Assembly: GCF_001426505.1 (NCBI RefSeq)
Contig: NZ_LMEV01000001.1
Coordinates: forward strand, 437,380-501,379
DNA from: Variovorax sp. Root473
GTDB taxonomy: Bacteria; Pseudomonadota; Gammaproteobacteria; Burkholderiales; Burkholderiaceae_C
Direction of reading: 5' to 3'
DNA length: 64,000 nt
Part shown: one piece after another, positions 1 to 8,932 of the stretch
How positions within the stretch are numbered: position 1 is the stretch's first letter
Layout: every line of letters begins with the position of its first letter
Program-made: the position numbers and the translations under genes
The notes under the pieces: generated by a model
The model's input: only the letters and a program-made list of their open reading frames with translations
What the model was told of the DNA's origin: nothing
Databases searched by the model: none

Positions 1-1634
1 GCCGACCAGATGGCGGCCTTCTCTTCGGGGCCGACGGCTACACCCTCATGCCGCAAGCGCCCTTCGATCCATTCGGCGGCCCAGGTGCGGTAGCCCTCGC
101 GGTCGATGCGGGCGAGAGGCTGAAACGCGATCTCGCCATCCATCCCGAGGTCGTAGTGCTCGCCACCCAGCCCGAGGATGGTGGCGCGCATCGAGCGTCC
201 CATGTCGAAGGCAAAGATGCGCGAGCCGCGATAGCGCCGAAACTGCATCGCCAATGTGGCGAGCAGCACCGACTTGCCCATGCCCGTAGGACCAGCCACC
301 AGCGTGTGGCCCACGTCGCCGATGTGCGTCACCAGCCGGAACGGCGTCGCGCCCTCAGTGCGCGTGACGATCAGCGGCGGGCCGTCGAGGTGCGCGTTCT
401 TCTCCGGCCCGGCCCATACCGCCGACACCGGCATCAGGTGCGCCAGGTTCAACGTGGAGACAATGGGCTGGCGCACGTTCGCGTAGGCATGACCCGGAAT
501 GGACGACAGCCACGCATCCACGGCGTTGAGCGTTTCGGGGATGGTGACGAAGCCACGCCCCTGGATGACGCGCTCCACCCTGCGCAGCTTCTCGTCGGCC
601 ACGGCGGCATCCGCGTCCATGACGGTGACGGTCGCTGTCACGTAGCCGAAGGCCACTTGATCGCTGCCCAGCTCCTGCAAGGCGGCATCGGCATCGGTGG
701 CCTTGTTGCTGGCGTCGGTATCGACCAGCGGGCTTTCTTGCTGGAAGATCGTCTCGCGCAGCAGCGCGATGACGTTCTTGCGCTTGGCGAACCACTGGCG
801 GCGCAAGCGCCCCAACTCCCGTTCCGCCTCGGATTTGTCGAGGCACAGAAAGCGCGTGCTCCAGCGATACCCAAATCCCAGGCGGTTGAGGTCGTCCAGA
901 ATCCCCGGCCAGGTCGAGGTCGGGAAACCGCGCACCGTCGCCACGCGCAGATGCTGGTCGCCCAGCATCGGTGCCAGGCCGCCGATCAGCGGCGCGTCGG
1001 CTAGCAGAGCGTCGAGGTGGAATGGCACCTCGGGCACGCCCACGCGGTAACGCCGCGTTGAAACGGTGGCATGCAGGTAGGTCAGCGTCTGGCTGTCATC
1101 GAGCCAGACGATCTCCGGCATCACGCCATCGAGCAGGTCAAAGATGCGATCCGTCTCCGCGACGAAGGCAGTTAGGCGCTCGCGCCAATCCACGCCTTCG
1201 GTGGGTCGGTTCTCATAGAGCAGCCCTGCTGCGCGGGCGCGCGACTCCTCGGCCGGCAGGTACACCAGCGTGAGGTGGTAGCCACTCTCGAAATGGTTGC
1301 CCGAGTCCTCGAAGGCGGCGCGGCGCTCCTCGTCCACCAGCCAGGACAGCGGCTCAGGAAACTCCGAGTGCGGGTAGCTGGCCGCGGGCCGGCGCTCGGC
1401 TTCGATGAACAGCGCCCAGCCCGAGCTCAGGCGGCGCAGCGCGTTGTTCAGCCGCGCCGACGTGGAGATCAACTCGCCCTGCGTCGCGCTGTCGAGGTCA
1501 GGCCCCCGAAAGCGCGCCGTGCGCTGGAAGGCGCCATCCTTGTTCAGCACGACGCCCGGCGCGATCAGCCCGGCCCAAGGCAGCCAGTCGGCCAGCAGCG
1601 CCGGCCGCTGGCGGTATTCGGCAAGGTTCAGCAT
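1..1634 (-). CDS. trbE: TrbE, VirB4-like conjugation ATPase (3' end cut by window edge)
   Basis: This is the energising ATPase of the mating-pair-formation type IV secretion system at the inner membrane. About 544 N-terminal codons are present, starting MLNLAEYRQRPALLADWL. A Walker A motif, GPTGMGKS, lies near residue 446 (about position 300), preceded by GDVGHTLVA and followed by FAFDMGRS, as in VirB4/TrbE proteins. Family members are about 815 residues, so the C-terminal third with Walker B lies left of the window. The start is ten bases downstream of the trbD stop, consistent with a trbBCDE operon. Confidence 0.93.
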   Translation of the reverse strand, partial: MLNLAEYRQRPALLADWLPWAGLIAPGVVLNKDGAFQRTARFRGPDLDSATQGELISTSARLNNALRRLSSGWALFIEAERRPAASYPHSEFPEPLSWLVDEERRAAFEDSGNHFESGYHLTLVYLPAEESRARAAGLLYENRPTEGVDWRERLTAFVAETDRIFDLLDGVMPEIVWLDDSQTLTYLHATVSTRRYRVGVPEVPFHLDALLADAPLIGGLAPMLGDQHLRVATVRGFPTSTWPGILDDLNRLGFGYRWSTRFLCLDKSEAERELGRLRRQWFAKRKNVIALLRETIFQQESPLVDTDASNKATDADAALQELGSDQVAFGYVTATVTVMDADAAVADEKLRRVERVIQGRGFVTIPETLNAVDAWLSSIPGHAYANVRQPIVSTLNLAHLMPVSAVWAGPEKNAHLDGPPLIVTRTEGATPFRLVTHIGDVGHTLVAGPTGMGKSVLLATLAMQFRRYRGSRIFAFDMGRSMRATILGLGGEHYDLGMDGEIAFQPLARIDREGYRTWAAEWIEGRLRHEGVAVGPEEKAAIWS

Positions 1635-1644
1635 GGCATTCCCC

Positions 1645-1929
1645 TCACACGTCCAGCAGCGGCCGGTGCTTGATGTGGCGCGCGAAGACCTGCATGAACT
1701 GCGGATCGACACGCGCACCCCAGACCGCCAGCGCATGGCCGGCGATCCAGAGCACCACGCCCGGAATCCACAGTTGCAGGCCCAAGCCCACGGCGGCGGC
1801 CAAGGTGCCATTGGCAATCGCCACTGTGCGCGGCGCGCCGCCCAGCAGGATCGGCTCGGTCAGCGAGCGATGCAGGGGCACCTCGAAACCTGGAGCGAAC
1901 CCCTGCACGCCATCGTGGGCCGCGTTCAT
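1645..1929 (-). CDS. trbD: TrbD, VirB3-like inner-membrane protein
   Basis: This 94-residue protein has the VirB3/TrbD pattern: a short N-terminal segment containing FEVPLHRSLTEPILLGG, then two hydrophobic stretches (about residues 35-55 and 56-72), then a basic tail. It partners TrbE/VirB4 in assembling the conjugation channel. Its ATG overlaps the trbC stop (ATGA), so the two are translationally coupled. A longer frame continues upstream over trbC and trbB, but the overlap start gives the expected family length. Confidence 0.92.
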   Translation of the reverse strand: MNAAHDGVQGFAPGFEVPLHRSLTEPILLGGAPRTVAIANGTLAAAVGLGLQLWIPGVVLWIAGHALAVWGARVDPQFMQVFARHIKHRPLLDV

Positions 1930-2318
1930 ACGACGGCCCCGCCCGAGAAGCTGAAGAACGACAGGAAGAACGAGGACGCGGCAAACGCGATCGACAGACC
2001 GAAGACGATCTGGATCAGCTTGCGGAACCCGCCCGAGGTATCGCCGAAGGCCAGCGCCAGGCCCGTGGCGATGATGATGATGACCGCGATGATCCGGGCC
2101 ACCGGACCCTGGATCGACTCCAGGATGGATTGCAGCGGCCCCTCCCAGGGCATCGAGGAACCTGCGGCCTGCGCGGTGCCTGCGAGCAGCAGCATCAGCG
2201 CCGCGAGCATCAGACCCTGCAGGGCCGGGCGCGCCAAGCCATCCAGCCGCGCGGGGTGGCAGCGCAGGGCAAGCGGGTTTACAGAAATACGGAAAGCAGG
2301 AACGATCATCTGCGTCAT
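1926..2318 (-). CDS. trbC: TrbC, VirB2-like pilin precursor
   Basis: The protein has 130 residues. A long signal-like hydrophobic segment (about residues 33-52, ending TAQA|AG) is followed by two transmembrane helices (about 73-90 and 101-123) separated by a short loop with FGDTSGGF, the VirB2/TrbC major-pilin layout. It would be processed to the subunit of the conjugative pilus. It overlaps trbB upstream and trbD downstream by four bases on each side. Confidence 0.93.
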   Translation of the reverse strand: MTQMIVPAFRISVNPLALRCHPARLDGLARPALQGLMLAALMLLLAGTAQAAGSSMPWEGPLQSILESIQGPVARIIAVIIIIATGLALAFGDTSGGFRKLIQIVFGLSIAFAASSFFLSFFSFSGGAVV

Positions 2319-3352
2319 GGCAGTTCTCCAGGTTGATCAGGGGACACGGAAGAAAGGTCGGACTGCGGCAGCAGCTCCGGGAATGGAGCCTCCAGCGCAT
2401 CCGCCAGTTGGTAGCCCGAGCCGTCGAAGCCGACGACCCGAGCGATGCTCTCGATGCGGCGCTTGCGTCCGCGCCCGGCAATGTGGATGACCACGTTGAC
2501 CGCTTCCGCGATCAGCGCACGGGGCGGGTTCACCGCCACTTCGAGAATCAGTTGCTCCAGGCGCAGCAGCGCGCCCAGCGCGGAGCCGGCGTGGATCGTG
2601 GCGATGCCGCCGGGGTGGCCGGTGCCCCAGACCTTGATGAGATCCAGTGCCTCGGCGCCGCGCACCTCGCCGACGACCACACGATCCGGGCGCAGGCGCA
2701 TGGACGAACGCACCAGCTCGGTCATGGACACGACGCCCTGGCGCGTGCGCAGCGGTACGTGATCGCGCGCCGCGCATTGCAGCTCCACCGTGTCTTCGAG
2801 CACCAGCACGCGGTCGCCCGTGGCGGCGATTTCGGCCAGCAGCGCATTCGCCAAGGTGGTCTTGCCGGTGCTGGTGCCGCCCGCGATCAGGATGTTCTGG
2901 CGCTCGCGCACGGCGCGCACCAGCAAACCAGCCTGTGCGGCGGTCATCATCCCGTCCTCGATGTAGCGCGACAGCGGGATCACACCAAAGGCACGCTTGC
3001 GCAAGGCGAAGGCTGGCCCCGGTGCAGCGGGCGGCAGGATGCCCTCGAAGCGTTCGCCGGTCTCGGGCAGCTCTGCCGTCAAAAGCGGCTGGCCGCGATG
3101 CACCTCGGCGCCGACGTGGGCGGCCACGAGACGGATGATGCGTTCGCCATCAGCCTCGGACAGCTCCTCGCCCATCGGGGCGCGGCCCGTGGACAGACGA
3201 TCCACCCAGAGCGTGCGGTCGGGGTTGAGCATGATTTCCACCACGTCCGGGTCTTCGAGCGCGGCGGCGATCAGCGGCCCCATGGCCGTGCGTAGCATCT
3301 GAATGCGGCGATCCAGCGAGGTGGCCGTGAAGGAGGAAAGAACGGCGCTCAT
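2315..3352 (-). CDS. trbB: TrbB, VirB11-like traffic ATPase
   Basis: This 345-residue protein is a hexameric secretion ATPase of the VirB11/PulE superfamily. Walker [10 protein letters not shown] is at residues 158-166, followed by the LVLEDTVEL Asp-box region, Walker B-like VVVGEVRG and the His box [11 protein letters not shown]. It powers pilus biogenesis and DNA transfer at the cytoplasmic face of the channel. It overlaps the copG-like gene upstream and trbC downstream by four bases each, marking a tightly coupled operon. Confidence 0.95.
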   Translation of the reverse strand: MSAVLSSFTATSLDRRIQMLRTAMGPLIAAALEDPDVVEIMLNPDRTLWVDRLSTGRAPMGEELSEADGERIIRLVAAHVGAEVHRGQPLLTAELPETGERFEGILPPAAPGPAFALRKRAFGVIPLSRYIEDGMMTAAQAGLLVRAVRERQNILIAGGTSTGKTTLANALLAEIAATGDRVLVLEDTVELQCAARDHVPLRTRQGVVSMTELVRSSMRLRPDRVVVGEVRGAEALDLIKVWGTGHPGGIATIHAGSALGALLRLEQLILEVAVNPPRALIAEAVNVVIHIAGRGRKRRIESIARVVGFDGSGYQLADALEAPFPELLPQSDLSSVSPDQPGELP

Positions 3353-3813
3353 AAGGCACGCTCCTGGGCATCTGCAGCGGCCGCCGCGCCCTCCGATCGC
3401 GTCGGATCGGGGTGCAGTTCCTCCACCACATCCCGCACCAGGCTGCGCCCGCGCAGCAAATGCCGTCCGAGCTGTTCGACGAACTGCTCGAAGCGGGCCT
3501 TGCCCTGGGCGCGAGCGGCGTCCTGATGGGCCTCGGGCACGGGCGTGCTCACAGTGAGGAAATAGCGGATGAACAGCGCCAATGTTTCGATGGCAATGTT
3601 CTGGTCGCGCTCCAGACGCTCGGCGTGGCGCGACAGGCGATCCAGTCGCTTGGCAATCGCCGCCTCGCGCTGGTCGGCCGCATCGGGCGACAGCCAGGAG
3701 GCCAGGGCCGCCGCGACGATGCTGGACTTGGACACGCCCTTCTTGGCGGCCAGTTCATCGAGCCGCTTGCTGTGCTCCGGCTGGATGAACACATTGAGGC
3801 GGTGTTGGGTCAT
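3349..3813 (-). CDS. CopG/ribbon-helix-helix-type protein of the transfer operon
   Basis: This 154-residue protein begins MTQHRLNVFIQPEHSKRL and continues with LAAKKGVSKSSIVAAALASWL, a ribbon-helix-helix DNA-binding fold in the first 45 residues. The remainder is helical and charged. A gene of this kind sits between traG and trbB in Tn4371-type elements. It may be a local transcriptional regulator or a relaxosome accessory factor; which is not shown. It overlaps traG and trbB by four bases on each side. Confidence 0.82.
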   Translation of the reverse strand: MTQHRLNVFIQPEHSKRLDELAAKKGVSKSSIVAAALASWLSPDAADQREAAIAKRLDRLSRHAERLERDQNIAIETLALFIRYFLTVSTPVPEAHQDAARAQGKARFEQFVEQLGRHLLRGRSLVRDVVEELHPDPTRSEGAAAAADAQERAL

Positions 3814-5810
3814 AGGTCGATTCCGTCGTCAGGGTCAAGGGAAGCCAGCCGGGCCGTGCGCTGCAGGGCCGGGTCGAGCTGGCGAGGAAGGGGAAGCTGC
3901 ATGTCATCGTCATCGAGCAGCCCGAGGTCGGCTGCAGGCGCAGCCAGGTCGGGGTCGTAGGCGGCGGCTTCGGAGAGTTCGGGTTGGCGACGCGGGCCGC
4001 CGTCGTCAGCGGCAGAGGGGAAGCCTTCAACGGCTTCGGTTGCAGGCGCCACCGGAACGGGAGGAACCGTCAGCCCGCTCCAGTCGTCGGGCCGTAAGGG
4101 AGGCACGTCGGCGTAGCGCCCCGCAACGAGTACAGGAGGCGGCAGCACGCGCCGCTGGAAGTTCGCGTCAGAGTAGTAGCGCAGCTTCTTGGCCTTGATC
4201 GGCGCGACGCTGGAAACCATCACCACCGCCTCATCGGGCGGCAGCTGCATCACCTCGCCCGGCGTGAGCAGCGGGCGGGCGGTTTCTTGTCTCGACACCA
4301 TTAGGTGCCCCAGCCACGGTGCGAGTCGATGTCCCGCGTAGTTGCGCTGCGCGCGCAGCTCGGTAGCGGTGCCAAGGGTTTCGGAAATCCGCTTGGCCGT
4401 GCGCTCGTCGTTGGTGGCGAACGTCACGCGCACATGGCAGTTGTCGAGGATGGAATGGTTCTGGCCGTAGGCTTTGTCGATCTGATTGAGCGACTGCGCG
4501 ATCAGGAAGCTGCGGATGCCGTAGCCCGCCATGAAGGCCAGCGCCGTCTCGAAGAAGTCCAGGCGCCCAAGCGCCGGGAATTCATCGAGCATCAGCAACA
4601 GCTTGTGACGGCGCTGGATGCCATCGCTGCCATCGAGTGATTCCGTCAGCCGCCGCCCGATTTGGTTGAGGATCAGGCGGATCAGCGGTTTGGTGCGGCT
4701 GATGTCCGAAGGCGGCACCACGAGATACAGCGACACGGGATGCTCGGCCGCGATCAGGTCGGCAATGCGCCAGTCGCAGCGCGAGGTGACTTCGGCCACC
4801 GTGGGGTCTCGGTACAGGCCGAGGAATGACATGGCGGTGCTCAACACGCCGGAACGCTCGTTGTCCGATTTGTTCAGGACTTCACGCGCTGCCGATGCCA
4901 CCACCAGATGCGGTCCATCGCCGATGTGCGGCGTGGTCATCATCCGATGCAGGGTAAGCTCGAAGGGACAGGCCGGGTCGCTGAGGAAGTTGGCGACACC
5001 GCGCAGCGTCTTGTCTTCGCCTGCGTAGAGCACATGCAGGATGGCCCCAACCAGCAGCGCATGCGAGGTCTTCTCCCAATGGTTGCGCCGCTCCAGTGCT
5101 CCTTCGGGATCGACCAGAATGTCTGCGATGTTCTGCACGTCGCGCACTTCGTGCGCGCCGCGCCTCACCTCCAGCAGCGGGTTGTAGGCCGCCGACTTCG
5201 CATCGGTCGGGTTGAACAGCAGGCAGTGCGAGAAGCGCGAGCGCCAGCCAGCGGTGATGCTCCAGTTCTCGCCCTTGATGTCGTGAATGACGGCCGATGC
5301 GGGCCAGCTCAACAAGGTGGGCACCACTAGGCCCACGCCCTTGCCCGAGCGGGTAGGCGCGAAGGTCAGAACATGCTCCGGGCCTTCGTGCCGCAGGTAC
5401 TGCTGGCGATGCAGGCCAAGGAATACGCCCGCAGACCGGTCAAGACTCGCCTTGTGGATGTCCTCCGCATTGGCCCAGCGCGCCGTGCCGTAGGTCGTGA
5501 CCAGCTTGGACTGGCGCGAGCGCCAGATCGACATGCCGACGGCAACCACCACCGCGATCAGGCCGCTGCCTGCGGCAATGGCACCGCCCACGTCGAATAC
5601 ATGCGGCGCGTAGGCGTCGAAGAAGAACCACCACTCGAACAGGCGCCAGGGGTGATAGACCGGCGTGCCGAGGAAATCGAACCAGGGCGAACCCAGGCGT
5701 AGCTGGTAGCCCAGCGCCGCTGCTGTCCATTGCGTGGCGCTCCATACGCCAGCGATCACGATGCCGAAGACAACGGCAATCTGACCGAACAGCACGTTCG
5801 TTCCTTGCAT
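3810..5810 (-). CDS. traG: TraG, VirD4-type conjugation coupling protein
   Basis: This is the ring ATPase that links the relaxosome to the type IV secretion channel. The start at MQGTNVLFGQ gives 666 residues and has GGGAGG about eight bases upstream; the frame is open 17 codons further. Two N-terminal transmembrane segments (about residues 8-30 and 73-95) precede Walker A APTRSGKG (151-158) and Walker B LLLMLDEFPALG (about residue 410), followed by the IAQSLNQID and NCHVRVTFATND signatures. The C-terminal tail after about residue 570 is acidic and Pro/Ala-rich. Confidence 0.95.
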   Translation of the reverse strand: MQGTNVLFGQIAVVFGIVIAGVWSATQWTAAALGYQLRLGSPWFDFLGTPVYHPWRLFEWWFFFDAYAPHVFDVGGAIAAGSGLIAVVVAVGMSIWRSRQSKLVTTYGTARWANAEDIHKASLDRSAGVFLGLHRQQYLRHEGPEHVLTFAPTRSGKGVGLVVPTLLSWPASAVIHDIKGENWSITAGWRSRFSHCLLFNPTDAKSAAYNPLLEVRRGAHEVRDVQNIADILVDPEGALERRNHWEKTSHALLVGAILHVLYAGEDKTLRGVANFLSDPACPFELTLHRMMTTPHIGDGPHLVVASAAREVLNKSDNERSGVLSTAMSFLGLYRDPTVAEVTSRCDWRIADLIAAEHPVSLYLVVPPSDISRTKPLIRLILNQIGRRLTESLDGSDGIQRRHKLLLMLDEFPALGRLDFFETALAFMAGYGIRSFLIAQSLNQIDKAYGQNHSILDNCHVRVTFATNDERTAKRISETLGTATELRAQRNYAGHRLAPWLGHLMVSRQETARPLLTPGEVMQLPPDEAVVMVSSVAPIKAKKLRYYSDANFQRRVLPPPVLVAGRYADVPPLRPDDWSGLTVPPVPVAPATEAVEGFPSAADDGGPRRQPELSEAAAYDPDLAAPAADLGLLDDDDMQLPLPRQLDPALQRTARLASLDPDDGIDL

Positions 5811-6027
5811 TGGCCAACCTCCCGCTACGGCACAGGGACATGCCGTAGTGCCGAGGATCAAGGCGAGCGTGCAGGTCGGTCAAAGACCGTTATAGCGGGG
5901 ATTCAGGCCAAAATGGCCAGACTTCTTGCTGTGGCGAAGGCAATAAAAATGCCGCATGCGCGAGCGCGCTGCGGCGTGATGAGGTAACAGCAAGAACTCT
6001 GTCGCGGCCAGGCGACGGCGCGGGGCG
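5811..6027. other. Short spacer upstream of traG
   Basis: About 217 bases lie between the traG start and the end of the lipoprotein gene. They carry the traG ribosome-binding site (GGGAGG). No additional credible gene was found; small frames here have no recognisable family. Confidence 0.5.
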
Positions 6028-6255
6028 CTATTTGGATTGCTGTTCCGGCCGATCGCCGAAGAAACGCCGGTTGGCGGCTTCGGCCGCACGGCGGCAGAGT
6101 TCTTCTCCTGCCTTCGCGCGGTCTTCCTTGCACAGGCGCTGGACTTCTTTGAGGCGCTCGGGATGGGCAACGAGGAAGTCCACGGTTTCCGTCGGTTGGG
6201 ATGGTCCACAGCCCGTCAGTGCGGCAACCATCAGCAGCGGCAGGAATCGGGTCAT
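6028..6255 (-). CDS. EexN-type entry-exclusion lipoprotein
   Basis: This 75-residue protein starts MTRFLPLLMVAALTGC. The LTGC lipobox gives a predicted lipidated cysteine at residue 16. The mature part (VDFLVAHPERLKEVQRLCKEDRAKAGEELC...AANRRFF) matches the EexN family, with a C...C spacing and a basic end. EexN-type lipoproteins block redundant conjugation into cells that already carry the element. The upstream frame extension to 6456 runs over the LysR gene and is not used. Confidence 0.85.
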   Translation of the reverse strand: MTRFLPLLMVAALTGCGPSQPTETVDFLVAHPERLKEVQRLCKEDRAKAGEELCRRAAEAANRRFFGDRPEQQSK

Positions 6256-6280
6256 GGCTTGGGTCCTTTCAGCAGGTGGA

Positions 6281-7195
6281 TCAGGAGTCCTCGGCGGCGC
6301 TGGAGCCATCCGCCGAATCAATGGAGGCCACTCGTTCGATGAACCGGGCCAGCATTTCGGAGGGCTCCACGTCACGGTGCAGCAGATACGTGGCCAGCAT
6401 CTGCGGCTTGCCCGCCAAGCGCCGGGCCACAACACCTGGCCCACGGCCGGATGCAATGTGCGCGGCGCCCGCCAAACCGAGCGCCAATCCGGCTGAGACC
6501 AAGGTCATCATCACCTCATAGGACGCCACGCGCTGGGCGATCAGTGGCTGTTGCTCGTAGCGCTGCAAAACGCGATCAACTTGGCGTGCATGGCCTTCGC
6601 ATATCGCCGGATCGCATAGCGCCAGCGGATAGCGCAACACTTCTTCCAACGGCACGTGCTTGTGGGCCAGAACAGGATGGCGAGCTGGGACCGCCACCAT
6701 CAGTTCGTCTTCCCATGCAGGCCTGACCACAATGCCGTCGCCCACCTCTTCGGCCATCGAAAAGCCGACGTCATACAGGTCATCGTGCAGACCCTTGATC
6801 TGTTGATCCAACGGCACCTCAAATAGCCGAACATCAATCTCTGGATCTTCCGCTCGGCACTGTGCCAGCAGCGTCGGCATTCGCGAGGGCGTGATGCCAT
6901 CGGACAAAGCGATGCGCAACTGTCGCTGAAACCCACTGGCGGCGGACTTGACGCCGTCACACGCCTGTTTCAGAGCTTCGAAGATTCGCGGCACCCGCTC
7001 CAGGAATGCCATTCCGGCAAAGGTCAGGCGGGTGCTTCGCGTGGTTCGCGTGAACAGTTGCGCCCCGAGCTCTTCCTCTATCTCCTTGATGGTGCGCGAC
7101 AAAGGGGACTGATCGATGTGCAGCTTTTCCGCTGCGCGGCCGAAGTGAAGTTCTTCGGCCACCGCTATAAAGCAACGTAAATGCCGAAGCTCCAT
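6281..7195 (-). CDS. LysR-family transcriptional regulator of the transfer region
   Basis: This 304-residue LysR regulator starts [26 protein letters not shown]. The winged HTH spans residues 1-60, and the co-inducer domain follows from about residue 90 ([18 protein letters not shown]). A LysR gene (called traR in Tn4371) normally stands upstream of traG and is thought to control transfer. Cargo 1 begins within 20 bases of its start codon, so its native promoter region has probably been replaced. A second ATG four codons upstream (MRYT) is possible. Confidence 0.9.
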   Translation of the reverse strand: MELRHLRCFIAVAEELHFGRAAEKLHIDQSPLSRTIKEIEEELGAQLFTRTTRSTRLTFAGMAFLERVPRIFEALKQACDGVKSAASGFQRQLRIALSDGITPSRMPTLLAQCRAEDPEIDVRLFEVPLDQQIKGLHDDLYDVGFSMAEEVGDGIVVRPAWEDELMVAVPARHPVLAHKHVPLEEVLRYPLALCDPAICEGHARQVDRVLQRYEQQPLIAQRVASYEVMMTLVSAGLALGLAGAAHIASGRGPGVVARRLAGKPQMLATYLLHRDVEPSEMLARFIERVASIDSADGSSAAEDS

Positions 7196-7212
7196 GGTGT
7201 ATCTCATCCAAT

Positions 7213-8157
7213 TTAAAAGGCCTTGACGAATTCCGGCACAACTGCGAAAAGGTCCGCCTCCAGCCCGTAGTCGGCCACGCTGAAGATCGGGGCCTCGGGG
7301 TCCTTGTTGATCGCCACGATCACCTTGGAGTCCTTCATGCCGGCCAGGTGCTGGATGGCGCCCGAGATGCCGGCGGCAATGTACAACTGCGGCGCGACGA
7401 TCTTGCCCGTCTGGCCCACTTGCAGGTCGTTGGGGGCGTAGCCCGCATCCACGGCAGCACGGCTGGCGCCGATGGCAGCGCCCAGCTTGTCGGCCAGGGG
7501 GGTGATGACTTCGTCGAACTTTTCCTTGCTGCCCAGCGCACGGCCACCAGACACGATGATCTTGGCGGCGGTGAGTTCGGGGCGGTCGCTCTTGGCGATC
7601 TCGCTGCCCACGTAGCTGCTCTTGCCAGCGTCGGCGGCCGCAGCAGCGGTTTCGACAGCGGCGCTGCCACCCGTGGCGGCGGCGGCGTCAAAGCCGGTGG
7701 TGCGCACGGTGATGACCTTCACGGCATCAGCAGACTGCACGGTGGCGATGGCGTTGCCGGCGTAGATGGGGCGCTCGAAGGTATCGGCGGAGATGACCTT
7801 GGTGATGTCGCTGATCTGGGCGACGTCGAGCTTGGCAGCCACGCGCGGGGCCACGTTCTTGCCGCTGGCGGTGGCGGGGAACAGGATGTGGCTGTAGTTG
7901 CCGGCACCACTGCCATGGAGTGCCAGCACCTGGGCGGCCACGTTCTCGGCGAGGCCGTGGGCCAGGCTGGCGCCGTCGGCGTGGATGACCTTGGCAACGC
8001 CGGCGATCTGGCTGGCTTGCTGTGCGGCAGCGCCGGCGTTGTGGCCGGCCACCAGCACGTGCACGTCGCCGCCGCAGGCTGCGGCGGCCGTCACGGTGTT
8101 GAGCGTCGCGCCCTTGATGGTCGCGTTGTCGTGTTCAGCGATTACGAGTACGGTCAT
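7213..8157 (-). CDS. etfA: Electron transfer flavoprotein alpha subunit
   Basis: This 314-residue protein ([20 protein letters not shown]) is the FAD-binding subunit of electron transfer flavoprotein, which passes electrons from acyl-CoA dehydrogenases to ETF:quinone oxidoreductase. The C-terminal FAD domain shows [48 protein letters not shown] and [10 protein letters not shown]. It lies one base after etfB and is the last gene of the leftward operon. A dedicated ETF inside the cargo would make both acyl-CoA dehydrogenases independent of the host ETF. Confidence 0.96.
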   Translation of the reverse strand: MTVLVIAEHDNATIKGATLNTVTAAAACGGDVHVLVAGHNAGAAAQQASQIAGVAKVIHADGASLAHGLAENVAAQVLALHGSGAGNYSHILFPATASGKNVAPRVAAKLDVAQISDITKVISADTFERPIYAGNAIATVQSADAVKVITVRTTGFDAAAATGGSAAVETAAAAADAGKSSYVGSEIAKSDRPELTAAKIIVSGGRALGSKEKFDEVITPLADKLGAAIGASRAAVDAGYAPNDLQVGQTGKIVAPQLYIAAGISGAIQHLAGMKDSKVIVAINKDPEAPIFSVADYGLEADLFAVVPEFVKAF

Positions 8158-8158
8158 G

Positions 8159-8908
8159 TCAGATCACCTTCGCTTCGTTCTTGAGTTTCTCGACCAGGGC
8201 GGCCACGTCGGCCACCTTCACGCCGGCGCCGCGCTTGGCGGGTTCGCTGACCTTCAAGTTCTTCAGGCGCGGGGCCACGTCCACGCCGAGGTCTTCGGGC
8301 TTGACGGTGTCCAGCGGCTTTTTCTTGGCCTTCATGATGTTGGGCAGCGTGACGTAGCGCGGCTCGTTCAGGCGCAGGTCGGCGGTGATGACGGCGGGCA
8401 GCGTAAGGCTGAGGGTTTCCAGGCCGCCGTCCACTTCGCGGGTCACGGCTGCCTTGTCGCCGGCGATCTCGACCTTGGAGGCGAAGGTGGCTTGCGGCAG
8501 GTCGGCCAGCGCCGCCAGCATCTGGCCGGTCTGGTTGCAGTCGTCGTCGATGGCCTGCTTGCCCAGGATCACGAGGCCGGGCTGTTCATTGTCGATCAGG
8601 GCCTTGAGCAGCTTAGCCACGGCCAGCGGCTGCAGTTCTTCATTGGTCTCGACCAGGATGCCGCGGTCGGCACCGATGGCCATGGCGGTGCGCAGCGTCT
8701 CCTGGCATTGGGACACGCCGCACGAGACGGCGACGATCTCCGTTGCCGCGCCTTTCTCCTTGAGCCGCACAGCCTCTTCGACGGCAATCTCGTCGAAGGG
8801 GTTCATGCTCATTTTGACATTGGCGATGTCCACGCCGCTGCCATCGCTCTGGACGCGGACCTTGACGTTGTAGTCAACCACCCGCTTGACGGGAACCAGG
8901 ATTTTCAT
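8159..8908 (-). CDS. etfB: Electron transfer flavoprotein beta subunit
   Basis: This 249-residue protein starts [20 protein letters not shown], typical of EtfB. An earlier in-frame ATG adds eight residues, but MKIL has AAGGAAA at normal spacing. Other family features are [17 protein letters not shown], the AMP-binding region [29 protein letters not shown] (split here: 20-residue core starts GKQAIDDD), and the [15 protein letters not shown] recognition loop. It pairs with EtfA immediately downstream and follows the acyl-CoA dehydrogenase gene. Confidence 0.96.
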   Translation of the reverse strand: MKILVPVKRVVDYNVKVRVQSDGSGVDIANVKMSMNPFDEIAVEEAVRLKEKGAATEIVAVSCGVSQCQETLRTAMAIGADRGILVETNEELQPLAVAKLLKALIDNEQPGLVILGKQAIDDDCNQTGQMLAALADLPQATFASKVEIAGDKAAVTREVDGGLETLSLTLPAVITADLRLNEPRYVTLPNIMKAKKKPLDTVKPEDLGVDVAPRLKNLKVSEPAKRGAGVKVADVAALVEKLKNEAKVI

Positions 8909-8932
8909 GGGAGGGTTTCCTTTCAGGATCAT

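Noticed and set aside
48-1004. Plus-strand frame opposite trbE, and similar frames opposite trbB, etfA, livM and others
   Set aside because: All are antisense shadows of clearly identified genes with biased composition.
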